Below are positions 1-7,666 of a DNA stretch of 64,000 nucleotides, piece after piece; positions within the stretch are counted from its first letter, which is position 1, and every line of letters starts with the position of its first letter. The DNA comes from Hyphococcus aureus (GTDB lineage: Bacteria > Pseudomonadota > Alphaproteobacteria > Caulobacterales > Parvularculaceae). The notes below the pieces were generated by a model, which saw only the letters and a list, made by a program, of their open reading frames with translations, was not told where the DNA came from and made no database searches. The DNA lies in contig NZ_JBHRSH010000002.1 in NCBI RefSeq assembly GCF_042643165.1, positions 1,178,001 to 1,242,000 on the forward strand, written 5' to 3'. Both the position numbers and the translations under genes were made by a program.

Positions 1-1023
1 GTGACTATTCCGCTGATCGCCGGAGGCGCCAAACTCTTCGCAGCGCTCGCCCTTATTCTTCTTTTCGCCTGGGCGCGGCTTCTCAAAGAACTCGACGTCA
101 CCTTCTTTAACAAGCTGTTTCAGGAACCGTGGTTCATCCTGCCGTTTCTTGGCGGCATCGGCGGTCTTTCCATTGCGCTGATGCGCGGCCTGCAATCACT
201 GCTCGGCGCACTGCGCTTCGTGCTGCTTCTCCTGGCGCGCATTCTCATGATCATCACTGCGCTTTTCACATTGACGCTTCTCATCGTTTTCGCCGTCAAC
301 GGTATCGGACTTGTCTTCGACAGGCCCTATCCCAGCGCATGGATGATGGGGCTGGCGCTATTGGGCATGTTGATCTTCAACGGTGTCTATCAGAACGGTG
401 AAGGCGGCCCGCCGCCGTTATGGCTGCGCCTGCCGACCCTGATCACGCTGATCGGCTTCCCGGTATATGCAGGGCTCGCCTTTTACGCCTTTTACCTGAG
501 GATAGACGCCTATGGACTGACGCCGCCACGCATCGCCGGCATCGCCATTAACGGCCTCATTGCAGCCTATTCAATCGTCTGCCTTGCGGGGCTTTTAACA
601 GAAGTGAACTGGCGCGGAAAAAAATGGATGCCATTAGTAGGGCCCTTGAATACCGCCATGGCAGGACTTTGGATCGCCGTCCTGGTTTTACTGGCAAGCC
701 CGTTCATCAATCCCTGGGCCATGAGCGCCAACAGCCAATACGCGCTTCTCGCCAAGGAACGCATTGCAGCGGAGGACTTCGATTTCGGCTATTTGCGCTT
801 CAGTCTCGGCAAGGATGGCGAGAGGATGCTCGACAAGCTGATGACGCTTGAGGCGCACCCGCAAGCTATGGAGATCCGGAACGGGGTCGAACGCGCCCGC
901 AGCGCCGACAGTTACTGGACTTACAAAAACCCGATCAATCCGGCGGGACCAGAAGTCCTGCCGTTCAATCCGGAAGGGGCTGAAACCGGTCCGGATGATC
1001 CGGATTCCGCCTCAAACCCTTAA
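1..1023 (+). CDS. DUF4153-family integral membrane protein, 5' end probably outside the window
   Basis: The reading frame is open from base 1 and ends at a TAA at 1021-1023, giving 340 residues. It has six or more hydrophobic segments in the first 250 residues. The stretch YLRIDAYGLTPPRI is typical of DUF4153 proteins, which are bacterial inner-membrane proteins of unknown function and usually longer than 500 residues. The GTG at base 1 is therefore more likely an internal codon than the true start. After the last membrane segment there is a soluble tail of about 100 residues, rich in Pro, Asp and Glu at its end. The stop overlaps the stop of the convergent HTH gene by four bases. No molecular function can be assigned. 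Confidence 0.7.
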   Translation: MTIPLIAGGAKLFAALALILLFAWARLLKELDVTFFNKLFQEPWFILPFLGGIGGLSIALMRGLQSLLGALRFVLLLLARILMIITALFTLTLLIVFAVNGIGLVFDRPYPSAWMMGLALLGMLIFNGVYQNGEGGPPPLWLRLPTLITLIGFPVYAGLAFYAFYLRIDAYGLTPPRIAGIAINGLIAAYSIVCLAGLLTEVNWRGKKWMPLVGPLNTAMAGLWIAVLVLLASPFINPWAMSANSQYALLAKERIAAEDFDFGYLRFSLGKDGERMLDKLMTLEAHPQAMEIRNGVERARSADSYWTYKNPINPAGPEVLPFNPEGAETGPDDPDSASNP

Positions 1024-1301
1024 GCGGTTTCTACAACCTTCAAGGGTTTGTTGTCTGCTTTTTCCAGCATGTGAATCTTGCGGTTCGGACCGTTATAATC
1101 CTCAACCCCTTGAGATATCGCATAGCAGGCAAGCCGCACTGAACGCGGAATTTTTACCTTGTCGCCGTCGCGCTCGCCTTTTTCATAATACTGGATCATG
1201 CGGCGTTTCAGGCCGAGAAGGTGCGCTGCGTCTTTCTGGGACAGGCCCAGAGACTTTCGCCATTTCTTGAAATCGCTTGATTCCATCTCGCCCGGCTCCA
1301 T
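1020..1301 (-). CDS. Small HTH (XRE/Cro-like) DNA-binding protein
   Basis: This is a 93-residue protein with a helix-turn-helix near residues 12-40 (FKKWRKSLGLSQKDAAHLLG, then LKRRMIQYYEKGER), the layout of XRE-family regulators. The C-terminal 40 residues carry no domain I recognise. ATG at 1301 has a purine-rich AGGGGGCG upstream; a second in-frame ATG at 1286 is possible. The gene is convergent with the DUF4153 gene, and the two stops share TTAA. Its targets cannot be told from the sequence, but the ssrA-sspB region begins directly behind its start. Confidence 0.75.
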   Translation of the reverse strand: MEPGEMESSDFKKWRKSLGLSQKDAAHLLGLKRRMIQYYEKGERDGDKVKIPRSVRLACYAISQGVEDYNGPNRKIHMLEKADNKPLKVVETA

Positions 1302-1395
1302 CGAAAGCGCCCCCTGACGCTATGCGCACATAATGCATGGATGTTACAGAATCTTGACATTCTTGCCTTTTTTAGAGGCCTTTGGGCCACGGGTC

Positions 1396-1424
1396 TTTAA
1401 TTCTTTACGCGCCGGGCCTATATC
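1396..1424 (+). promoter_or_regulatory. Candidate promoter of the ssrA precursor
   Basis: TATATC at 1419-1424 is a good -10 match, with a weak TTTAAT at 1396-1401 seventeen bases upstream. Initiation would fall just before the GCTCGC-GCAA-GCGGGC hairpin that opens the acceptor segment of ssrA. A better -35 match (TTGACA, 1354-1359) has no -10 at the right distance. This assignment rests on pattern only. Confidence 0.3.
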
Positions 1425-1430
1425 TGGGCT

Positions 1431-1765
1431 GCTCGCGCAAGCGGGCTATGGCGATAAATGACCCGTGCAATAACCGTATCGGACCCGGGGGCGGTACCCG
1501 GCGGCTCCACCAAATCCCCTCCTTCCGGGGAGGTTTCGGCGGGGCCGAACTAGGATCGACGAGCGTCTAAAGACGATGTTTTCGCCCGGTTTGCCTCCGT
1601 TATTTGGCTAAAACTGAATAGTTGCTAATGACAACAATTCGGAAGGGCTCGCTCTTGCTGCTTAATGCAGCGGGGTAACCCGAACACTTAAAGTCCTGAC
1701 GCCATCCAAGCGTCAGGCGGGGCTCCCCCGGCGCCTGGCAACAGAAGCCGGGGACTTTATTTCCT
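1431..1765 (+). ncRNA. ssrA: tmRNA, circularly permuted two-piece type (precursor, ends approximate)
   Basis: The acceptor segment comes first. It has a T-arm-like CCGGG-loop-CCCGG, then CGGCTCC (1502-1508), A, and an encoded CCA at 1510-1512. A short intervening hairpin segment follows. The coding segment then starts at 1541 with GGGGCCG, which pairs fully with 1502-1508 and places a G-U wobble at the third pair, the alanine identity element of tmRNA. GAACTAGGATCGACG is the conserved D-loop-like part. The tag frame starts at the GCT at 1624 and reads ANDNNSEGLALAA, with TAA at 1663-1665. An 8-bp hairpin (1695-1702 with 1710-1717) lies downstream. The order acceptor-intervening-coding is the permuted form known from alphaproteobacteria such as Caulobacter. 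The exact 5' and 3' ends are inferred. The product rescues stalled ribosomes and tags nascent proteins for ClpXP. Confidence 0.9.
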
Positions 1766-1804
1766 CCCACTATGCAAATTGGCGCTTTCTCGCAGGCGCC
1801 GGGG
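1726..1804 (+). repeat. Covarying hairpin repeat, unit 1, with alternative long-range pairing
   Basis: The local hairpin has stem 1726-1732 (CCCCGGC) with 1747-1753 (GCCGGGG) and an inner CTG-GCAA-CAG mini-hairpin with a GNRA loop (1735-1744). The 5' arm extended to 1736 (CCCCGGCGCCT) is also perfectly complementary to AGGCGCCGGGG at 1794-1804, an 11-bp pairing that excludes the local hairpin. The first hairpin could be the tail of the ssrA coding piece. I recognise no named RNA family. Confidence 0.6.
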
Positions 1805-1833
1805 ATTCTTTAGAAATGCGGGCGTCCGCCCGC

Positions 1834-1895
1834 GGGAGCACCTGGCAACAGAAGCTCCCACTTTCATTTCAACCGCAATTACAACAGGTGCTCCC
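1834..1895 (+). repeat. Covarying hairpin repeat, unit 2, with alternative long-range pairing
   Basis: Stem GGGAGC (1834-1839) pairs with GCTCCC (1854-1859), and the same CTG-GCAA-CAG inner hairpin lies at 1842-1851. The extended arm GGGAGCACCTG (1834-1844) is perfectly complementary to CAGGTGCTCCC (1885-1895). The stem sequence differs completely from unit 1 while the loop and architecture are kept, which is a covariation signature. ACTTTCATTTC follows the hairpin, compared with ACTTTATTTCC in unit 1. Confidence 0.6.
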
Positions 1896-1927
1896 TAGTT
1901 TTCGACGTGCAGGCCTTCGCCCGCGGG

Positions 1928-1985
1928 CCCGGCTCCTGGCGCCAGAAGCCGGGGACTATATTTTCCTCAATTTCCATTCAGCCGG
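1928..1985 (+). repeat. Covarying hairpin repeat, unit 3 (weaker long-range arm)
   Basis: Stem CCCGGC (1928-1933) pairs with GCCGGG (1948-1953). The inner hairpin is CTG-GCGC-CAG (1936-1945), so the GNRA loop is lost here. Only six bases (AGCCGG, 1980-1985) can pair with the 5' arm as the distal partner. The unit ends about 70 bases before sspB and may lie in its 5' leader. The 1766-2056 interval holds no convincing protein gene. Confidence 0.5.
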
Positions 1986-2056
1986 TTCTGCTGGCCTCAT
2001 GAGAACAACCCCGCTACAACATCGGCGCATTTTGACGACCCGAAAGGCTGTTTGCG

Positions 2057-2563
2057 GTGAGTGAAGACATCGAGCTGGACTACAACGACCTGATTCAGGA
2101 AGCCCAGAAGCGGGCCTACCGCTTTCTCATGCGCGATGTACTGAAGCTTGTGGCGGAGCTCGGAGATGCGCCCGGCGAACATCACTTCTTCATCGAATTT
2201 CTGACCGGCGCTCCAGGCGTCTCCATCCCTGACCATCTCAAAGAACAATATCCCGAGCGGATGACCATTGTCCTCCAGCATCAGTTCGAGAACCTCACCG
2301 TCACCGATGACGAGGTTGGCGTCACCCTGTGGTTCAAAGGCAAGGAGGCGCGGCTTGAAATCCCCTTCGACGCCGTCACCCAGTTCGCCGACCCGAGCGC
2401 CCAGTTCGGCGTGAATTTCGACGTCTCAGAGCCTGAGAACGAAAACGGCGGCGCAGAGACTTCAGCCGCGCCCGAAGCCGAGACCGAAGAAGCGGCTGAA
2501 GAAAAAACTGACAAGAGCGAAGGGGCGGACATCGTCAGCCTCGATTCCTTCCGCAAGAAATAG
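2057..2563 (+). CDS. sspB: SspB, alpha-type ClpXP adaptor for ssrA-tagged proteins
   Basis: This 168-residue protein starts at a GTG. Residues 1 to about 125 form the SspB fold, with IPDHLKEQYP and MTIVLQHQFENL followed by VGVTLWFKGKEARLEIPFDA. An acidic Ala/Glu-rich linker follows, and the protein ends in the short motif VSLDSFRKK, which matches the ClpX-docking tail of alpha SspB. Proteins of this family bind the ssrA tag and deliver tagged proteins to ClpXP. It lies about 300 bases downstream of ssrA on the same strand, so tag and adaptor genes are adjacent. The intervening hairpin repeats may influence its expression. Confidence 0.92.
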   Translation: MSEDIELDYNDLIQEAQKRAYRFLMRDVLKLVAELGDAPGEHHFFIEFLTGAPGVSIPDHLKEQYPERMTIVLQHQFENLTVTDDEVGVTLWFKGKEARLEIPFDAVTQFADPSAQFGVNFDVSEPENENGGAETSAAPEAETEEAAEEKTDKSEGADIVSLDSFRKK

Positions 2564-2667
2564 CGCCGCGACGACGCGCCGCTTGCACGCCAAGCGGACG
2601 CCGTCATAAACCGCGCTCACCGCCCCTCTCCTGCTTATTCATATAACTCCTGCCGAAAGATCTCATC

Positions 2668-4059
2668 ATGGCGAAAACCCGCACCGAATCCGACAGCTTT
2701 GGCCAACTCAAGGTTCCAGCCGACAAATATTACGGCGCGCAATCGGCCCGTTCGCTGATCAATTTTCCGATCGGCGAGGAAACAATGCCTGCGCCGCTGG
2801 TCCGCGCGCTAGGGATCGTCAAACTGTCCGCAGTGCGCACCAACATGGCGCTAAAATCCATGCCGGCGAAAACCGGCAAAGCGATTGAAAAAGCCGCCAT
2901 CGAAGTGGCCGAAGGAAAACTGAACGATCATTTTCCTCTATCGATATGGCAGACGGGCTCCGGCACACAGTCGAATATGAACACCAATGAAGTGATCGCC
3001 AACCGCGCGATCGAACTTCTCGGCGGCGTCATCGGTTCGAAAGATCCGGTTCACCCGAACGATCATGTGAATATGAGCCAGTCGTCCAACGACACCTTTC
3101 CGACCGCCATGCATATCGCTGCGGCGGAACAGATTGTGCACGAACTGGTCCCGGCGCTTGAACATCTTCATGAAGCGCTCGCCGCAAAACAGAAGGCTTT
3201 TGCGAAGATCATTAAGATCGGCCGCACCCATTTGCAGGACGCGACGCCGGTAACTCTCGGTCAGGAGTTTTCCGGTTACGCCGCCATGGTGAAGAACGGG
3301 ATCAAGCGCGCCAAGGCTGTCCTTCCGGCGCTTTATGCGCTGGCGCAGGGCGGCACCGCCGTCGGCACCGGCGTCAATTCCAAAAAAGAATTCGCGAAAA
3401 TGTTCGCCGCCGAAGTTGCGGCTTATACGAAGCTTTCTTTCGTCACGGCGCCGAACAAGTTCGAGGCTCTCGCGACGCATGACGCGATGGTCGAAGCGCA
3501 TGGCGCGCTCAACGAGATCGCGGTGAGCCTTTTCAAGATTGCAAACGACATCCGTCTGCTCGGCTCCGGTCCGCGGTCGGGGCTCGGGGAAATCTCGCTT
3601 CCGGAAAATGAACCGGGCTCCTCGATCATGCCGGGCAAGGTCAACCCGACGCAATGCGAAGCGATGACCATGGTCTGCGCGCAAGTGATGGGCAACAACA
3701 CCACCGTCAGCTTCGCCGGCAGCCAGGGCCATTTTGAGCTTAACGTCTTCAAGCCGGTGATCGCCTACAACACATTGCAGTCGATCCGTCTCCTCGCCGA
3801 CGCCTCGCGCTCCTTTACGGATAAATGCGTCACCGGCATCGAAGCGAATGAGACGCGCATCAAGTCGTTGATGGAACAGTCGCTAATGCTCGTGACCGCC
3901 CTGGCCCCGGAAATCGGTTATGACAACGCCACCAAGATCGCCAAAACGGCGCACAAAAATGGCACAACCCTGAAGGAAGAAGCGGTAAAGATGGGCCTTG
4001 TCAGCGCCGCCGATTACGACCGCATTGTCCGTCCGGAAAAGATGATCGGCCCCAAATAG
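2668..4059 (+). CDS. fumC: Class II fumarate hydratase
   Basis: This 463-residue protein has the expected length and motifs for FumC, a cytosolic iron-independent TCA-cycle enzyme that interconverts fumarate and malate. Visible signatures are GSGTQSNMNTNEV (substrate loop), MSQSSNDTFPTAMH, GRTHLQDATPVTLGQE and the superfamily signature GSSIMPGKVNPTQCE near residues 318-332. The ATG start has a good fit to the N-terminus of homologs (RTESDSFGQLKVPADKYYGA). It stands alone between sspB and a small hypothetical gene, and nothing unusual is seen. Confidence 0.97.
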   Translation: MAKTRTESDSFGQLKVPADKYYGAQSARSLINFPIGEETMPAPLVRALGIVKLSAVRTNMALKSMPAKTGKAIEKAAIEVAEGKLNDHFPLSIWQTGSGTQSNMNTNEVIANRAIELLGGVIGSKDPVHPNDHVNMSQSSNDTFPTAMHIAAAEQIVHELVPALEHLHEALAAKQKAFAKIIKIGRTHLQDATPVTLGQEFSGYAAMVKNGIKRAKAVLPALYALAQGGTAVGTGVNSKKEFAKMFAAEVAAYTKLSFVTAPNKFEALATHDAMVEAHGALNEIAVSLFKIANDIRLLGSGPRSGLGEISLPENEPGSSIMPGKVNPTQCEAMTMVCAQVMGNNTTVSFAGSQGHFELNVFKPVIAYNTLQSIRLLADASRSFTDKCVTGIEANETRIKSLMEQSLMLVTALAPEIGYDNATKIAKTAHKNGTTLKEEAVKMGLVSAADYDRIVRPEKMIGPK

Positions 4060-4190
4060 GGCTGAATTTCGGGGATTTTCGCGTAAATTTTCCCCGGTTA
4101 ACCTTTTACGCAGGCGTTGGACCGGTTCTTGCCTTACCCTTCGGGAGCGCGCACAGCGCGTGACGCATTTTGGGACAAGGACGTTACGAC

Positions 4191-4409
4191 ATGGCCGATA
4201 AACCTTCCGACAGCCAGCTCCGGCTCCTCCTTGCGCAATTTCTGTTTGCGCATGATGTGGACATCGAGACGCTTTACACCGCCCTTGGCGCAGACCTTTC
4301 AAGCGCCGATTCCGAGGCCGTCTCGCACATGGCCGGCATTATCGATGGCGTAACCCTCGCCACTTCGAAAATCCGCGCCCACGGCCTTGACAACTGGGCC
4401 AAGAGCTAA
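4191..4409 (+). CDS. Small acidic hypothetical protein
   Basis: This 72-residue protein (MADKPSDSQLRLLLAQFLFA onward) is predicted to be mostly helical, with no signal peptide and no domain I recognise. The start at 4191 is preferred over an in-frame ATG at 4170 because AAGGA at 4177-4181 sits nine bases before it. It lies between fumC and a ribbon-helix-helix gene on the same strand. No function is suggested. Confidence 0.6.
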   Translation: MADKPSDSQLRLLLAQFLFAHDVDIETLYTALGADLSSADSEAVSHMAGIIDGVTLATSKIRAHGLDNWAKS

Positions 4410-4491
4410 GCTCAGACGACTTTCCGCTTGCACAGCGCCTGAAAACCGGTTTCCTCACAAAACAGGGGAAGCCGGTTTACCTGTTTGAACA

Positions 4492-4707
4492 ATGCGCAAA
4501 AGATCCATCACCCTCAAAGGCCACCGCACCAGCATCGCTCTCGAAGCAGAGTTCTGGGACGCGCTCGACGCCATGGCGGCGACGGACAACCGCACCCTGC
4601 CCGCGCTGATCGACTCAATCGACAGAAACCGTCTCAAGCAAAGCCCGCCGCCGGGGCTGGCGTCGGCGATCAGGGTTTACATTCTGAAGCGTCTGAAGGC
4701 TTCGTGA
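4492..4707 (+). CDS. Ribbon-helix-helix domain protein
   Basis: This 71-residue protein resembles the RHH_4 family of alphaproteobacteria: a short beta strand (KRSITLKGHRTSIALE), then two helices (FWDALDAMAATDNRTLPALI and a C-terminal AIRVYILKRL). Proteins of this type bind DNA as dimers, but the target is unknown. Its TGA stop directly abuts the stop of the convergent glnE gene with no spacer; the junction reads TGATCA. Confidence 0.7.
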   Translation: MRKRSITLKGHRTSIALEAEFWDALDAMAATDNRTLPALIDSIDRNRLKQSPPPGLASAIRVYILKRLKAS

Positions 4708-7533
4708 TCAGCCCGCTGCGTGCGAGGCGATGTTCATGCACGGTCGACCGAGCACGATCTGCGCATAGCTGCGCGTCACCTCATCCGCATAGCCGCGCAT
4801 CATCGGGCGCACCTGTTCGAATTTCTGAACGCCCGCCGCGCGCGCGATCAGCCCGCCGAAACGGCGCCGCACCGGCGATTTCAAGGGATCGCTCCAGCCG
4901 CTCAGCGCACGCGCAAGCTGCAGCCGCGACCAGAACTGGCGTGCGGACGAAAGCGATTGCGCGGTCTCTTCCGAGATCAACCCGGATCGCGCCATGGCGT
5001 CCAGCGCTTCCGTCGGCGTGGCGTCCTGAACGAAAGGATGCGCAGACGCGTGTTTGTAGATCAGCGTCGAGATCACCAGTTCCACATCTGTGCGTCCGCC
5101 TTCGAGGCGGTCGATATCCCAATCCGAAGATGCGCGTTCACGGCGCATGCGCTGGGCGCGCGCGCGATCGAGATCACGGAAAAGAATGTCAGCACGGCGC
5201 GCGCCGGCGACAACACTGCGTAAAGCGTCACGCGCAGCTTCCTCAACCTTGTCATCGCCAGCAGCGATGACGCGGCCGCGCGCCAGCATGATCTGTTCAT
5301 GGGCGACGGCCTCGGACTGAACATAGCCCTTGAACGCCTTGAGATCGGGAACCATGGGGCCCGCCAGACCGCAAGGACGGTGTGTTACATCCGGTGTAAT
5401 GGCAAAGACGCCCTCACCCAGCTCGTTCAGAGCGTGCAGATAGCGCTTGGCGAAAGCCTCGCCATCATCACCTGCTTCTTCACGGGCGATAAAGCCCACA
5501 TGGGTGGCTGCGCCCGGCAAATGCGGGCCGTCAGATTCGAAAACATGCAGCGCGATACCGCCGCCGGCTTTTTTCTCTGCGGCCGGCGCCGCCTCTCGCG
5601 TGATGTCAAACGCGTTAGTCAGCGTGTGAATGTGGATTTGCTCAAAAGCCTCTACTGCGGCGTCAAAGCCGGTGGCGCCTGTCGCTACATTATAGGCGAT
5701 GCGCGCCATCAATTCCCGGCGCCAGGCCGCAAGATCGGCAAGCGCGGTTTTGCCTTTGGGCGCCGGCGGCGTAAAGCGGCCCAGCCATTCCTTACCCGAC
5801 TGCGGCGTCTCCGCTCCGGTTTGTTCGAAGAGAGTTTCCGCAAGCTCCGGAGACTTCGTAAGCGGCTCAACGACAGCGCCGAAGGAGCCGAATGCATCCA
5901 CAAGTCCATTACGCGCTGCTGCGCCGTCGCCCACAAGTGCGAACACGTCGTGCTTTTCGCCGGCTGTCTCAAGCAACTGATCAAACAGGCGCACCGCATC
6001 ATTGGGATGCTGGGTCTCGCCAAAATCGGTCAACAGGCCCGGAGCATGCGCGGAGAACCGTTTCCCGCCGAGGCGCGCTTCAGCGCGGCGCGCCCAATTG
6101 TCCACCGCTTCGGAAAGGCTTTGTCCGTTCAGGAAGCCAAGATCTTCAAGCTTGTCGGCGTCGCCTTCCTTTTCGGTCTCCCCATTGCGGTACAGCGAAA
6201 TCTCCTGCTGAGGACCGGCGGCGAGACGGCGCAACGTATTCGCAGCGTCAACGCGTGCGCCATTGAGCGCAGCTTCAAGATCCTGATACTCACAAAAACC
6301 GCACAACAACGCTAAAGCGTTCTGTTCATCCTCACGCTCCACGCTGGTGACGGCGGCGCCCTTCATGATTTGAAGGCGGGAGACAGCAATATGCGCCAGC
6401 TCCTCGCCAGCAATGAGACGGCGCGCGGCGTCTTTCGACAAGGTGCGCGAGTTCGCAGCCGTATCGAAAATTTCACGCGCGGAAGCTGTGCGGAATACCG
6501 GGCGCAGACCGCCAATGGCCAGGCGGCAGAGACCGGCGACGCGGCGGAAGGCGCCGCGCGGGTCCGTATCTTTTTGCGCGACAAAGCTGCGCAGCGCTTC
6601 CATGGCGATCGGATTGTCAGACCAGACGATCTGTTCCATCTCTTCGAGAAATGCGCCGCCCGCCGTGCGGTCGCCTGCGACGACCCGCGCGGCGCCAAGC
6701 CACATTTTCAGGGCGTCCGCCTGAGGCCCGGAGGCTGTCGCCTTCACCCGGGCGATACTGTCTGCGTAACCGGCGCCGCCAACGCCTGAGCCCAAGGGCG
6801 TTCTCAGCCCATAAAGCGGATATTCACCGGGTTTGCCTTCAAACGCCTCGCGTAATTCAGCGCCAATGCGAACGAAGATGCGATCGGCGCCGCGCGCCGT
6901 CGGGCCGCCAAACGCCTTCTCGTCATAAAGCACAATGATGTCGAGAGGCCCAAAGGGCGAAAGATCTTCATGGGCGAAATCGCTGCCCGCGACAACGAAA
7001 ACGCCGCGCAGGAAATTCTCGGGGTCCTCAACGGAGAGTTCACCTCTTTTGACGGCGGCGCGCACCAGCCACCGCAGGCCCGTCTCCACCATGCGTTCGG
7101 CGAAATCGACGCGGGCGGCGGTCGCATTCGCGACACTCCACTCTCCGCTCATTTCAGCGATGGCGATGGCGACATCGACCCGGTTTTTGAGCGGCGCCAG
7201 CGCCGCATGCAGCGCATCCGGCCCGCCTACGCCGCGATCAAGCGCCGTCATGTCGCGAGCCGCTTCAGCCAGCACCGGCGATGCGCCATCAATCAGCGCC
7301 GTCGCTGCAGCGTCGGGGTGAGTCATGCAAAGTTCGGCGAGACGGCGCGTAGCGCCAAAGACGCGAAGCATTAAAAGACGGCGATCGGGCCGGTCGAGCG
7401 GCGCGCCCGGATCGCCGCCGAGAGCGTCCGCGACAGCTCGCCGCCACCGCTCAAGCGCTGCGGGGGCGCGGGCGGGATCAATCTTGTCCGCTGCTGTGCG
7501 TGCTGCTTGCGTCGTCGGCGCCGCCATAATCAT
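4708..7533 (-). CDS. glnE: GlnE-like glutamine synthetase adenylyltransferase/deadenylase, divergent and lacking catalytic motifs
   Basis: At 941 residues with duplicated halves it has the size and architecture of GlnE, which adenylylates and deadenylylates glutamine synthetase. The order of elements fits, but both nucleotidyltransferase sites look eroded. In the N-terminal half the usual GxxELNxSSDIDLI segment is SPFGPLDIIVLYDE, leaving one Asp (D198) of the DxD pair. In the C-terminal half (about 659-685) the segment reads HLPGAATHVGFIAREE with neither Asp. RLRP motifs appear as GLRTP and THRPCGLAGP, and the WEHQAL-type motif as HEQIML. The gene is intact, with no frameshift. It may be a regulatory or pseudoenzyme relative. 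The family call is firm, but activity is doubtful. Confidence 0.8.
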   Translation of the reverse strand: MIMAAPTTQAARTAADKIDPARAPAALERWRRAVADALGGDPGAPLDRPDRRLLMLRVFGATRRLAELCMTHPDAAATALIDGASPVLAEAARDMTALDRGVGGPDALHAALAPLKNRVDVAIAIAEMSGEWSVANATAARVDFAERMVETGLRWLVRAAVKRGELSVEDPENFLRGVFVVAGSDFAHEDLSPFGPLDIIVLYDEKAFGGPTARGADRIFVRIGAELREAFEGKPGEYPLYGLRTPLGSGVGGAGYADSIARVKATASGPQADALKMWLGAARVVAGDRTAGGAFLEEMEQIVWSDNPIAMEALRSFVAQKDTDPRGAFRRVAGLCRLAIGGLRPVFRTASAREIFDTAANSRTLSKDAARRLIAGEELAHIAVSRLQIMKGAAVTSVEREDEQNALALLCGFCEYQDLEAALNGARVDAANTLRRLAAGPQQEISLYRNGETEKEGDADKLEDLGFLNGQSLSEAVDNWARRAEARLGGKRFSAHAPGLLTDFGETQHPNDAVRLFDQLLETAGEKHDVFALVGDGAAARNGLVDAFGSFGAVVEPLTKSPELAETLFEQTGAETPQSGKEWLGRFTPPAPKGKTALADLAAWRRELMARIAYNVATGATGFDAAVEAFEQIHIHTLTNAFDITREAAPAAEKKAGGGIALHVFESDGPHLPGAATHVGFIAREEAGDDGEAFAKRYLHALNELGEGVFAITPDVTHRPCGLAGPMVPDLKAFKGYVQSEAVAHEQIMLARGRVIAAGDDKVEEAARDALRSVVAGARRADILFRDLDRARAQRMRRERASSDWDIDRLEGGRTDVELVISTLIYKHASAHPFVQDATPTEALDAMARSGLISEETAQSLSSARQFWSRLQLARALSGWSDPLKSPVRRRFGGLIARAAGVQKFEQVRPMMRGYADEVTRSYAQIVLGRPCMNIASHAAG

Positions 7534-7666
7534 CCCCGTGCGTCATAGCTATGGATAGACCGCAATGATTGCAAAGCAGGGTGAATTCGCCGTTAAACAA
7601 TTCATGACATTTAGACTTCGCTCAGAATGCTGATATGAACGAAATTCATTAACTATAACGATCGTC

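Noticed and set aside
1354..1359. TTGACA as the ssrA -35 element
   Set aside because: No acceptable -10 lies 16-18 bases downstream; the TATATC at 1419 fits the start of the acceptor piece better.
1513..1540. Hairpin between the ssrA pieces as an independent terminator
   Set aside because: Its position matches the intervening segment removed from permuted pre-tmRNA, and no T tract follows.
2938..3732. 264-codon minus-strand ORF inside fumC
   Set aside because: It is an antisense shadow of a certain gene, Arg/His-rich with no family resemblance, as expected from codon bias in a GC-rich genome.
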